From: Albitalea sp966211955
GTDB lineage: Bacteria > Pseudomonadota > Gammaproteobacteria > Burkholderiales > Burkholderiaceae_C
Assembly (NCBI GenBank): GCA_966211955.1
Contig: CBIHOF010000005.1
Span: 186,001-250,000, forward strand
Direction: 5' to 3'
DNA length: 64,000 bases
Position numbers and translations under genes: made by a program. Shown in pieces: positions 33,290-41,770 of the stretch. The first letter of the stretch is position 1, and every line of letters begins with the position of its first letter. Under the pieces are notes generated by a model. That model was not told where the DNA came from and ran no database searches. It was given only the letters and a program-made list of their open reading frames with translations.

Positions 33290-34347
33290 GATGCGCTCCC
33301 CTCGACGATGCGCCACGCCACGGTCTCGCCGCCGCGCAGTGGCTTGAGTTCGGTGTCGCCGAAGGGCACCTTCTCCGGCAGCGTCCACGCCTCCTTGCGC
33401 AAGGTCACCTTGCCCGTGTTGCGCGGCAGGCCATAGAAAGCCGGGCCGTTGAAGCTCGCGAAAGCTTCCAGCTTGTCGAGTGCGCCTGCGGCATCGAAGG
33501 CCTCGGCATACATCTCGAGCGCGCTCAGTGCGGTGTAGCAGCCTGCGCAGCCGGTGGCATGTTCCTTCAGGTGGGCCGCGTGGGGCGCGCTGTCGGTGCC
33601 GAGGAAGAACTTGTCGCTGCCCGAGGTGGCGGCCTTCACCAGCGCCACGCGATGCTCCTCGCGCTTCAACACCGGCAGGCAGTAGTAGTGCGGCCGGATG
33701 CCGCCGGTGAAGATGGCGTTGCGGTTGTAGAGCAGGTGGTGCGCGGTGATGGTCGCGGCGGTGAAGCGGTCGGACTCGGCCACGTACTGCGCCGCGTCGC
33801 GCGTGGTCATGTGCTCGACCACGATCTTCAGCTCGGGGAAATCGGCGCGCAGCGGGATCAGCTGCGTGTCGATGAAGGCCTTCTCGCGGTCGAAGATGTC
33901 GATGGACGGGTCGGTCACCTCACCATGCACCAGCAGCAGGATGCCCTCGCGCTGCATCGCCTCCAGCGTCTTGTAGGTCTTGCGGATGTCGGTCACGCCG
34001 GCATCGCTGTTGGTGGTGGCGCCGGCCGGGTAGAGCTTCACGGCCACCACGCCCACCTGCTTCGCCGCGCGGATCTCCTCGGGCGGCAGCTTGTCGGTGA
34101 GGTAGAGCGACATCAGCGGCTGGAAGCCCATGCCTTCGGGCACGGCGGCGAGGATGCGATCACGGTAGGCCGCGGCGAGCGCCGCAGTGGTCACCGGCGG
34201 CTTGAGGTTGGGCATGATCAGCGCGCGGCCCATCTGCCTCGCGCTGTGCGGCACCACGCTGGCCAACGCGGCGCCGTCGCGCACGTGCAGGTGCCAGTCG
34301 TCGGGGCGGGTGATGGTGAGGGTGGTGGGACTGGAGGGGGTGGTCAT
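33286..34347 (-). CDS. pyrC: Dihydroorotase
   Basis: 353 aa, the size of type II (E. coli-like) dihydroorotase. It closes carbamoyl-aspartate to dihydroorotate in pyrimidine synthesis. Metal ligands are the HLH pair (His19, His21 in DDWHLHVRDG), the carboxylated Lys in VKLYPAGATTNSD, and His in LLVHGE, with FLGTDSAPH near the C-terminus. ATG 34347 gives the standard length. The NYN gene follows with a 4-base overlap. Confidence 0.96.
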   Translation of the reverse strand: MTTPSSPTTLTITRPDDWHLHVRDGAALASVVPHSARQMGRALIMPNLKPPVTTAALAAAYRDRILAAVPEGMGFQPLMSLYLTDKLPPEEIRAAKQVGVVAVKLYPAGATTNSDAGVTDIRKTYKTLEAMQREGILLLVHGEVTDPSIDIFDREKAFIDTQLIPLRADFPELKIVVEHMTTRDAAQYVAESDRFTAATITAHHLLYNRNAIFTGGIRPHYYCLPVLKREEHRVALVKAATSGSDKFFLGTDSAPHAAHLKEHATGCAGCYTALSALEMYAEAFDAAGALDKLEAFASFNGPAFYGLPRNTGKVTLRKEAWTLPEKVPFGDTELKPLRGGETVAWRIVEGSAS

Positions 34348-34439
34348 GGGCGCGGATTTTCGCACCCGGGTGTGCATCCACTGTCAGGTGATGGGCGTAT
34401 ACCAATGCATTCCAACGCATCCCCGCCGAAGGAGGCACC

Positions 34440-34835
34440 ATGAGCCAGCCTGTCCAGGTCATCCAATCCCTGTACGCCGCCTTCGGGCGCGGCGACGTCC
34501 CCGGCATCCTCGCCATGCTCTCCGACGACGTGGAGTGGATCCACCGCGGCGAGATCGGCGTGCCCTACATGGGCCGTTTCGTCGGCAAGCCGGCGGTGGC
34601 CAGGTGGTTCGGCCTCGTCGCCGAGGCGGACGGCATCCAGGCCTTCGAGCCGCGCGAATTCCTGGGCGGCGCCGACCACGTCACCGTGCTTGGCTGGGAG
34701 CGCACGCAGGCACTGCCGGCGGGCAAGGTCTTCGAGACCGACTGGGTGCACGTGTTCAACGTGAAGGACGGCCAGGTCACCCGCTTCATCGGCACCTACG
34801 ACACGGCCGCATCCGCGGCTGCCCGGGCGCGATGA
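34440..34835 (+). CDS. SnoaL/NTF2-like protein
   Basis: 131 aa with the cone-shaped NTF2 fold pattern of SnoaL-type proteins: VIQSLYAAFGRGDVPGILAM, DVEWIHRGEIG, a central GRFVGKPAVARWF and a C-terminal VFNVKDGQVTRFIGTYDTA. Family members are isomerases, cyclases or ligand-binding proteins. An AAGGAGG RBS sits before the ATG. The next gene overlaps its stop by four bases. Confidence 0.85.
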   Translation: MSQPVQVIQSLYAAFGRGDVPGILAMLSDDVEWIHRGEIGVPYMGRFVGKPAVARWFGLVAEADGIQAFEPREFLGGADHVTVLGWERTQALPAGKVFETDWVHVFNVKDGQVTRFIGTYDTAASAAARAR

Positions 34836-35335
34836 GCGCCGCCGCCCTGCAAGGCGCGCCGGCGGCGCAGTTCCAGCTCGTCAGCCGCTGGCACCTGGCC
34901 GCGCCCATCGACCGTGTGTGGGACGCCCTGAAGGCGACCGAGGAGTGGCCGTCGTGGTGGCCCTACGTGAAGTCGGTGCAGGAGATCGAACCCGGCGACG
35001 CGGACGGCCTCAACGCCGTGCGCCACATCGCCTGGAGCAGCCGCCTGCCCTACGGCGTCGCCTTCGACGTGACGGTGGTGGAGATGCAGCGGCCGCGCCG
35101 CATGCAGGGCCGCGCCAGCGGCCAGCTCGACGGCGTCGGCACCTGGGAGCTCATGCCCGACGGCGACACCACGCACGTGCGCTACACCTGGTGCGTGGAC
35201 CTCGGCTCCCGCTGGATGCGCATCGCCGCGCCGCTGATGGCGCCGGTGTTCCGGTGGAATCACAACGGGGTGATGAAGGCCGGGGCGCGGGGGTTGGCGC
35301 GGCATCTTGGGGTGGAACTGCTGGATGTGAGCTGA
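34832..35335 (+). CDS. SRPBCC (START-like) polyketide cyclase/dehydrase family protein
   Basis: 167 aa with one SRPBCC domain: RWHLAAPIDRVWDALKATEEWPSWWP is the typical N-terminal strand and helix, followed by GTWELMPDGDTTHVRYTW and a long C-terminal helix (VMKAGARGLARHLG). It should bind a hydrophobic ligand; no enzymatic activity can be assigned. Coupled to the upstream SnoaL-like gene by ATGA overlap. Confidence 0.85.
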   Translation: MSAAALQGAPAAQFQLVSRWHLAAPIDRVWDALKATEEWPSWWPYVKSVQEIEPGDADGLNAVRHIAWSSRLPYGVAFDVTVVEMQRPRRMQGRASGQLDGVGTWELMPDGDTTHVRYTWCVDLGSRWMRIAAPLMAPVFRWNHNGVMKAGARGLARHLGVELLDVS

Positions 35336-35442
35336 GAGGCCATGGGGATGCCCCCCGGCGCCGCGGGCTGCCTCGTATTGCGCCTCACGCCCATCCGGCC
35401 TACAACCTTGGAATTCCCCGCAGCGCGCCAAAGGAGTCGAGC

Positions 35443-35829
35443 ATGAGTGCATTCCCGAGCACCGAAGTGACCTGCATCCTGCCCGTGAAGGACATGGACC
35501 GCGCCCGCCGCTTCTACGAGACATCGCTCGGTCTCACGCCGCTGGGCGGCAAGCCCGATGGCAAGTTCGTCTACCGCTGCGGCGGCACCGAGATCGCGCT
35601 GTTCCCCAAGCCCGAAGGCACGAAGGCACAGCACACCGCGCTCAGCTTTCGGGTCGAGAACATCGCGGACGCCATCACGTCGCTCAAGTCACGCGGCGTG
35701 ACTTTCGCGGACTACGACTTCCCGGGCCTGAAGACCGAGGGTCACGTGTGCGTGCTGGGCTCGGAAAAGGCGGCGTGGTTCGAGGACACCGAAGGCAACA
35801 TCCTCTGCCTGCACGAAGACCTGGCCTAG
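35443..35829 (+). CDS. VOC/glyoxalase family protein
   Basis: 128 aa, one vicinal-oxygen-chelate domain: VTCILPVKDMDRARRFYETS, RCGGTEIALF and AWFEDTEGNILCLHED at the end, where the Glu of the last segment is a usual metal ligand. It acts as a dimer in known members. AAAGGAG precedes the ATG. The substrate is unknown. Confidence 0.85.
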   Translation: MSAFPSTEVTCILPVKDMDRARRFYETSLGLTPLGGKPDGKFVYRCGGTEIALFPKPEGTKAQHTALSFRVENIADAITSLKSRGVTFADYDFPGLKTEGHVCVLGSEKAAWFEDTEGNILCLHEDLA

Positions 35830-35935
35830 CTGGCGCCAGGGCGCCGATCTCCCCAAGCTTGACGACGCCCGCCGATGGCGCCGCGCCGCGTTGCGGCATA
35901 CAGTGCACGCCTGCACCCGCGAGCAAAGGCGAGCC

Positions 35936-37377
35936 ATGGCCATCACCGAACGTCAGACGGCACCCGTCGCGCGCCGGCGCATTGCGGACCTGCCCGGGCC
36001 CGCCGGATGGCCGCTCATCGGCAACCTCGCGCAGATCGACCGGGAGACGCTTCACCAGCAGGCCGAGGCCTGGGCCCGCGAATACGGCCCCTGCTACCGC
36101 TTTCGCATCGCCTCGCGCGAGTTCGTGGTGATGTCGGACCACGAGGCGATCGCCACCATCCTGCGCGACCGGCCCGATGGTTTCCAGCGCACGCAACGCC
36201 TGAACGACACCGCGCGCGAGATGGGCTTCGGCGGTCTCTTTTCGTCGAACGGCGAGACCTGGAAGCGCCAGCGGCCGATGGTGCTGAGCGGGCTGGACCC
36301 GACGCACACAAGGCCTTCTTCCCGACGCTCGTGAAGGTGACGGAACGCTTCGCTGGCCGTTGGCAGCGCGCCGCCGATGCCGGCACACCCATCGACCTGC
36401 AGGCCGACCTGATGCGCTACACGGTCGACGTGACGGCGGGTCTTGCATTCGGCACGGACATCAACACGATCGAGTCGGATGAAGAAGTCATCCAGTCGCA
36501 CCTGGACAAGATCCTGCCGGCGCTGTTCAAGCGGCTGCTCGCGCCGTTTCCGCACTGGAAGTTCGTGAAGCTGCCGCGCGATCGCGCGCTCGACCAGCAC
36601 CTGGACGCGCTGCGGGTGGCGGTGGATGGTTTCATCGCCACAGCCAAGCAGCGGTTGGTGCAGCTGCCCGGTTTGCGCGAGCGCCCCACCAACCTCATCG
36701 AGGCGATGCTGGTCTCGCGCGAGCGCGAAGGCAGCGCCATCACCGATGAAGATGTGTCGGGCAACGTGCTGACGATGCTGCTTGCCGGCGAAGACACCAC
36801 CGCCAACACGCTCGCCTGGATGATCTGGCTGCTGCACGCCAACCCCGTGGCGGTGCAGAGGCTGGCAGACGAGGTGCGCGGCGTGCTGGGCGAGGCGACG
36901 GTCCCCGCGAACACGGAGCAGCTCGCCCACCTCGAATACCTCGAGGCATGCGCGCATGAAACCATGCGTCTCAAGCCCGTCGCGCCGCTGAACATCCAGC
37001 AGGCCATCCGTGACACGGTGGTGGCCGGTGTCGAGCTGCCGGCAGGCACCTTGGTGATGTGCCTGATGCGGCCGGCCGCCGTCGATGCGCACCACTTCGA
37101 CGACCCCACGGCCTTCCGCCCCGAGCGTTGGCTCGCGGGCCTGTCCGCGAGTTCATCCAAGCGCGTGGCCATGCCCTTCGGCGCCGGCCCGCGCATCTGC
37201 CCGGGCCGCTACCTGGCGCTGGCGGAAATGAAGATGGTCATCGCGATGCTCTTCGCATGCTTCGACATCGACAGCGTGAGCGCGCCCGGCGGCGGCGAGG
37301 CGCGTGAACGCATCGCGCTGACCATGTCGCCGGTGGACCTGCGCCTCAAGCTGCGAAGGCGAGGGAGGTCGCGCTAA
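35936..37377 (+). pseudogene. Cytochrome P450 interrupted by a single-base frameshift
   Basis: Two overlapping frames together encode a complete P450. The first (from ATG 35936) gives the proline-rich hinge LPGPAGWPLIGNL and ends in WKRQRPMVLSGLDPTHT. The second resumes with KAFFPTLVKVTERFAGRWQ and contains the I-helix AGEDTTANT, ExxR (HETMR), PERW and the heme loop FGAGPRICPGRYL with its Cys. The join falls in 36300-36312, where deletion of one base from a His-x-Lys context explains the shift. No other lesion is seen, so it may be a recent inactivation or a sequencing error. Confidence 0.85.
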
Positions 37378-37380
37378 GCG

Positions 37381-37479
37381 CCCACCGCCCCATCAAGCGG
37401 CCGCCGTGGATCCGGCTCCGCCGGTCCGCCAGCGGCGCCCCCCTGGGGGGGGAGGCGCCGAAGGCGCTTCGGGGGGGGG
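37381..37479. repeat. Dispersed GC-rich intergenic repeat, copy 1
   Basis: It begins CCACCGCCCCATCAAGC, continues through a GGTCCGCCAGCGGCGCCCCC stretch and a G-run, and ends in a second G-run. A second copy in the same orientation is at 58151-58242. It fills the gap between the stops of the P450 gene and the convergent gltL gene, and contains self-complementary C-run/G-run arms that could fold and act as a terminator. Confidence 0.75.
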
Positions 37480-38214
37480 TCAATGCTGGAGGATCTTCGA
37501 CAGGAAGTCCTTGGCCCGCGGCGAGCGTGCATCCGGGTTGCCGAAGAACTCGTCGCGCGTGCAGTCCTCGATGATCTTGCCCTGGTCCATGAAGATCACG
37601 CGGTGGCTCACCTTGCGTGCAAAACCCATTTCGTGGGTCACGCACATCATGGTCATGCCTTCTTGCGCAAGCTGGACCATCACGTCCAGCACCTCGCCCA
37701 CCATCTCGGGGTCGAGCGCCGAAGTGGGCTCGTCAAAGAGCATCACGATCGGGTCCATCGACAGCGCACGCGCGATGGCCACGCGCTGCTGCTGGCCACC
37801 CGAGAGTTGGCCGGGGAACTTGTCCTTGTGCGCCATGAGGCCCACGCGGTCGAGCATCTTCAGGCCGCGCGCCTTGGCGTCTTCCGTGTTGCGGTTGAGC
37901 ACCTTGATCTGCGCCAGCGTCAGGTTCTCGGTCACGCTCAGGTGCGGGAAGAGCTCGAAGTGCTGGAACACCATGCCCACGCGGCTGCGCAGCTTGGGCA
38001 GGTCGGTCTTCTTGTCGGAGATGGAGGTGCCGTCCACCACGATGTCGCCCTTCTGGAAGGGCTCCAGTGCGTTCACCGTCTTGATGAGCGTGGACTTGCC
38101 CGAGCCTGACGGGCCGCACACGACGACGACCTCGCCCTTCTTGATGGTGGTCGTGCAGTCGGTGAGCACCTGGAAGGTGCCGTACCACTTGGAAACGTTC
38201 TTGATGTCGATCAT
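37480..38214 (-). CDS. gltL: Glutamate/aspartate ABC transporter ATP-binding protein
   Basis: 244 aa, standard for GltL/GlnQ. Walker A GPSGSGKST, Q-loop FQHFELFPHLSV, signature LSGGQQQRVAIARAL, Walker B VMLFDEPTSALDPEM and the H-loop THEMGFAR are all present. It powers uptake through the GltJK permeases encoded directly upstream. The start at 38214 is the only Met giving the normal length. Confidence 0.95.
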   Translation of the reverse strand: MIDIKNVSKWYGTFQVLTDCTTTIKKGEVVVVCGPSGSGKSTLIKTVNALEPFQKGDIVVDGTSISDKKTDLPKLRSRVGMVFQHFELFPHLSVTENLTLAQIKVLNRNTEDAKARGLKMLDRVGLMAHKDKFPGQLSGGQQQRVAIARALSMDPIVMLFDEPTSALDPEMVGEVLDVMVQLAQEGMTMMCVTHEMGFARKVSHRVIFMDQGKIIEDCTRDEFFGNPDARSPRAKDFLSKILQH

Positions 38215-38236
38215 GGTTCGCTCTCCAGGCGCGAAA

Positions 38237-38929
38237 TCAGCGAATGATTTGGATCTTCTTCTGCAGCCGGCGCACGAGCATCGACAGGCTGAAGCAGATG
38301 ACGAAGTAGACGACGGCCGCCACGAGGTACGACTCCACCGGCCGGCTGAGGTTCTTGGCCACGAGGTCCATGCCATGGAACAGGTCGTAGGCGCCGATCG
38401 CATAGACCAGCGACGTGTCCTGGAACAGGATGATGGTCTGCGTGAGCAGCACCGGCAGCATGTTGCGGAAGGCCTGCGGCAGCACGATCAGCTGCATGCA
38501 CTGCTTGTAGGTCATGCCCACCGCGTAGCCGGCGTACACCTGTCCGCGCGGCACCGACTGGATGCCGGCACGCATGATCTCCGAGTAGTAGGCCGCCTCG
38601 AAGAAGGTGAAGGTGATGACCGCCGACAGCTCCGCCCGGTGCGCGAGCGCGAACTGCCCGCCGATGGCCGAATAGAAGCCCGACGGGATCAGCAGGAAGA
38701 ACCAGAGGATCACCATCACCAGCGGGATGGAGCGCAGCGTATTGACGTAGACCGCCGCCGGCATCACCAGCCACTTCTTGCCCGACAGGCGCATCAGCGC
38801 GAGCAGCGTGCCGATGACGATGCCGCCGACCATCGCGACGATGGTCAGCTGCACCGAGTAGATGAAGCCCTTGGCGACATAGGTGGAGATGACGTTCCAG
38901 TTGAGGAACCCGAAGTCGAGGTGCAGCAT
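38237..38929 (-). CDS. gltK: Glutamate/aspartate ABC transporter permease
   Basis: 230 aa, about five transmembrane helices and the EAA loop (EAAYYSEIMRAGIQSVPRGQ) that contacts the ATPase. The RSIPLVMVILWFF segment is characteristic of polar amino acid permeases. Its ATG overlaps the gltJ stop; a GTG just before it is an alternative start. It forms the membrane channel with GltJ. Confidence 0.94.
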   Translation of the reverse strand: MLHLDFGFLNWNVISTYVAKGFIYSVQLTIVAMVGGIVIGTLLALMRLSGKKWLVMPAAVYVNTLRSIPLVMVILWFFLLIPSGFYSAIGGQFALAHRAELSAVITFTFFEAAYYSEIMRAGIQSVPRGQVYAGYAVGMTYKQCMQLIVLPQAFRNMLPVLLTQTIILFQDTSLVYAIGAYDLFHGMDLVAKNLSRPVESYLVAAVVYFVICFSLSMLVRRLQKKIQIIR

Positions 38930-39639
38930 CACTTGCCCCCTCCGACCATGCCGGGCACCTGGACCCGCTTTTCAACCACCGCCATCACGCGGTTCACCGC
39001 GAAGGCCGAGATGAAGTACAGCACCGTCACCGCGAGGTAGATGGTGTTCGGGCGCGCGGTTTCTTCGCTTGATTGCAGCGCGAAGAAGATGAGCTCGGAG
39101 ATCTGCACCGCGAAGGTCACCGACGAGTTCTTGATGATGTTCATCGACTCGGAGGTGATGGGCGGGATGACGATGCGAAACGCCATCGGCAACAGCACGT
39201 AGCGGTAGGTCTGCGGCAGCGTGAGGCCCATGGCGAGGCCCGCATAGCGCTGGCCCTTGGGCAAGGCCATGATGCCGGCCCTCACCTGCTCGGCGATCCG
39301 CGCGGAAGTGAAGAAGCCCAGGCCGAAGACCGCGAGCACGAGGCCGGGCACCGCCTGCAGGCTCGGCACCATCTGCGGAATCACGTGGTACCAGATGAAG
39401 AGCTGGACCAGGAGCGGGATGTTGCGAAACAGCTCCGTCCATGCGTCGCCGATGAACACCAGCGTCTTGCTGGGCGTCGTGCGAAGAATGCCGATGAGCG
39501 AGCCCACCACCAGCGCCACCACCAGCGCGAAGACCGAGACGAGCATCGTCCAGCCCCACGCTGACATCATCCAGTCGAGGTAGGTGCGACCTCCTCCCGT
39601 GTCCTGGAGAAAGATCTCCCAGTCCCAAGTGCTTCCCAA
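38929..39639 (-). CDS. gltJ: Glutamate/aspartate ABC transporter permease
   Basis: 236 aa. Topology and motifs are those of His/Glu-type permeases: ELFRNIPLLVQLFIWYHVIP and the EAA-like loop IAEQVRAGIMALPKGQ. The start codon is TTG at 39637-39639, supported by a perfect AGGAGG five bases upstream. A long intergenic hairpin separates it from gltI, which may set the binding protein and permease to different levels. Confidence 0.93.
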   Translation of the reverse strand: MGSTWDWEIFLQDTGGGRTYLDWMMSAWGWTMLVSVFALVVALVVGSLIGILRTTPSKTLVFIGDAWTELFRNIPLLVQLFIWYHVIPQMVPSLQAVPGLVLAVFGLGFFTSARIAEQVRAGIMALPKGQRYAGLAMGLTLPQTYRYVLLPMAFRIVIPPITSESMNIIKNSSVTFAVQISELIFFALQSSEETARPNTIYLAVTVLYFISAFAVNRVMAVVEKRVQVPGMVGGGK

Positions 39640-39651
39640 ATCGGCCTCCTG

Positions 39652-39706
39652 TTTTTTCTTTTGGCCCGGGCCACCCTTACCCCCAGGGCGGCCAGGCCAG
39701 AAAAAA
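39652..39706. promoter_or_regulatory. A/T-tailed inverted repeat between gltI and gltJ
   Basis: A T-rich arm (39652-39662) followed by GGCCCGGGCC is complementary to GGCCAGGCCAG plus an A-run (39701-39706), giving an imperfect hairpin. On the minus-strand transcript it lies after gltI and before gltJ. Such hairpins after binding-protein genes typically stabilise upstream mRNA or cause partial termination; which applies is inference. Confidence 0.6.
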
Positions 39707-39801
39707 GCGCGACGCGGTCAAACCGGGCGCCGCGCTGGTCGAACCGCGCAGGCCGGGCGAAGTGCCCGAAGCCTACCCGAGTCCGATCGATCGCTGTCGA
39801 A

Positions 39802-40689
39802 TTACTTCTTGGCGTAGTCTTCCATCGGCTTGTCGTTCGGGTTCGCGAGCGCCGCCTTGGTGGCTTCGCTCATCGGCAGGCCGATCTTGGCGCCCGCCGG
39901 CGGGATCGGCTGCATGAACCACTTGTCGTAGGTCTTGGCCAGTTCGCCGGACTTGATCTGCGCCTTGATGCTGTCGTCCACCGCCTTCTTGAAGGCCGGG
40001 TCGTCCTTGCGCATCATGATGGCGATCGGCTCGACCGACAGCACCTCGCCGACGATCTTGTAGTCGGCAGGGTTCTTGGACGAGGCGATGTTCTTGGCGA
40101 GGATGGAGCCGTCCATCACGAACGCATCGGCACGGCCGGATTCGAGCAGCAGGAAGCTGTCGGAGTGGTCCTTGCCGAAGAGCTCCTTGAAGTCGACGCC
40201 GGTGGCGCGCTCATGCTTGCGCAGGGTTTGCACCGAGGTGGTGCCGGTGGTGGTGGCCACCGTCTTGCCGGCCAGCTGGGCGATGTTGGTGATGCCGGAG
40301 TTGGCCTTCACCGCGATGCGCACTTCTTCCACGAAGGTGGTGACGGCGAAGGCGACGTCCTTCTGGCGCGTGGCGTTGTTGGTGGTCGAGCCGCACTCGA
40401 GGTCGACGGTGCCGTTTTGCACGAGCGGGATGCGGTTCTGCGACGTCACGGGCTGGTACTTGATGTCCAGCTTCTTGCCGACGGCCTTCTCCAGGTCGTG
40501 AATGACGTGGGTGCAGATGTCCACGTGGTAGCCGACGTACTTGCCGTCGCCCAGCGTGTACGACAGGCCGGAGGACTCGCGCACGCCCATGGTGATGGAA
40601 CCGCTGTCCTTGATCTTCTTGAGCGTGTCTTCGGCGTGGGCTGCGCTCACGGCCAGGACGGCGGCGAGGGCGAGCATGGTCTTCTTCAT
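39802..40689 (-). CDS. gltI: Glutamate/aspartate periplasmic binding protein
   Basis: 295 aa. MKKTMLALAAVLAVSAAHA is a clean signal peptide, and GAAGGAG precedes the ATG. It is a family 3 solute-binding protein: SGSITMGVRESSGLSYTLG, then LECGSTTNNATRQKDVAF and the C-terminal YDKWFMQPIPP. It binds glutamate or aspartate in the periplasm and delivers it to GltJKL encoded downstream. Confidence 0.93.
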   Translation of the reverse strand: MKKTMLALAAVLAVSAAHAEDTLKKIKDSGSITMGVRESSGLSYTLGDGKYVGYHVDICTHVIHDLEKAVGKKLDIKYQPVTSQNRIPLVQNGTVDLECGSTTNNATRQKDVAFAVTTFVEEVRIAVKANSGITNIAQLAGKTVATTTGTTSVQTLRKHERATGVDFKELFGKDHSDSFLLLESGRADAFVMDGSILAKNIASSKNPADYKIVGEVLSVEPIAIMMRKDDPAFKKAVDDSIKAQIKSGELAKTYDKWFMQPIPPAGAKIGLPMSEATKAALANPNDKPMEDYAKK

Positions 40690-40812
40690 GAGGGCTCCTT
40701 CAGAGGTTTTGCTGAGCAGATTGGGGGAAACGGGATCGCGAAACGTCACAACGAAATTCTATGGAGGGGCATCTACGCAAAACCACGTAGATGACCGGCT
40801 ACCTAGGGTAGA

Positions 40813-41715
40813 TCAGTAGGGGACCTGGTCGGTGGGGTACTTCCAGAAGTCCTTCAGCAGGTAGTTCATGGGCATGTTCAGGGCCACGTTCTTCGGTGGG
40901 ATGGGCTGCATGAACCACTTGTCGTAGATGGCGTAGGCCTCGCGGCTGGTGATCATCCGCTTCATCTCGTCATCGACGATGTGCTTGAACTGGGGGTCGT
41001 CCTTGCTGAGCATGATGGCCAGCGGCTCGATGGTCAGGAACTTGCCGACCACCTTCAGCTTGTTGGGGTCCGGTCGCTCGGAGCGCAGGCCATACAGCAG
41101 CACGTCGTCCATCGCGAAACCATCCGCCTCGCCGGACTCCACCATCTCCACCGCCTTGCCGTGGTCGGGCGCCTCCAGCACGGTGATGCCGATCAGCCGC
41201 TCCTTGTTGGCGGCATTCACCGCCTTCAGCGGCGTGGTGCCCTTGGTGGACACCAGCTTCTTGCCATCGAAGTTGGACAGGTCGTCGATCTTGCTGTCGG
41301 CACGCACCAGGTAGCGCGCGCCGGTGATGTAGTGCGGCACCGTGAACGCGACCTTTTCGCGGCGCTCTGCGTTGTTGGTGGTGGAGCCGCATTCCAGATC
41401 GGCCTTGCCGTCGACGATGGCGGGGATGCGCGTCGAGCCGGTCACCATCACGTAAGAGACGTCCAGGTGCGGCAGGTTCAGCTTCTTCTTGACCGCATCG
41501 GCCACTTTCAGGCACAGGTCGACCGCATAGCCGACGGGCTTCTTGTTGGCGTCCACGTAAGACAGCGGCACCGACGATTCCCGATGTGCGATGACGATCT
41601 TGCCCGTCTGCTTGATGCGGTCGAGCGTGGGGCCGGATGGGGTGGGTGCAACGGGTGGTGCGGCCACGGCGATGGAGGCCGTGAGCGCAAGGGAGACGAG
41701 AGACAACGACTTCAT
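40813..41715 (-). CDS. Second family 3 amino acid binding protein
   Basis: 300 aa with signal peptide (MKSLSLVSLALTASIAVAAP). It is clearly homologous to the adjacent GltI, sharing the LECGSTTNNAERREKVAFTV block and YDKWFMQPIPP, but diverged overall. It lies between aspA and gltI on the same strand, so two binding proteins probably serve one GltJKL permease, widening the range of ligands. Confidence 0.92.
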   Translation of the reverse strand: MKSLSLVSLALTASIAVAAPPVAPTPSGPTLDRIKQTGKIVIAHRESSVPLSYVDANKKPVGYAVDLCLKVADAVKKKLNLPHLDVSYVMVTGSTRIPAIVDGKADLECGSTTNNAERREKVAFTVPHYITGARYLVRADSKIDDLSNFDGKKLVSTKGTTPLKAVNAANKERLIGITVLEAPDHGKAVEMVESGEADGFAMDDVLLYGLRSERPDPNKLKVVGKFLTIEPLAIMLSKDDPQFKHIVDDEMKRMITSREAYAIYDKWFMQPIPPKNVALNMPMNYLLKDFWKYPTDQVPY

Positions 41716-41770
41716 GATGATTTCCCGAACGTGTGCGTCAAGCTGGATCAGCAGGCTTGCAATGCAACGC

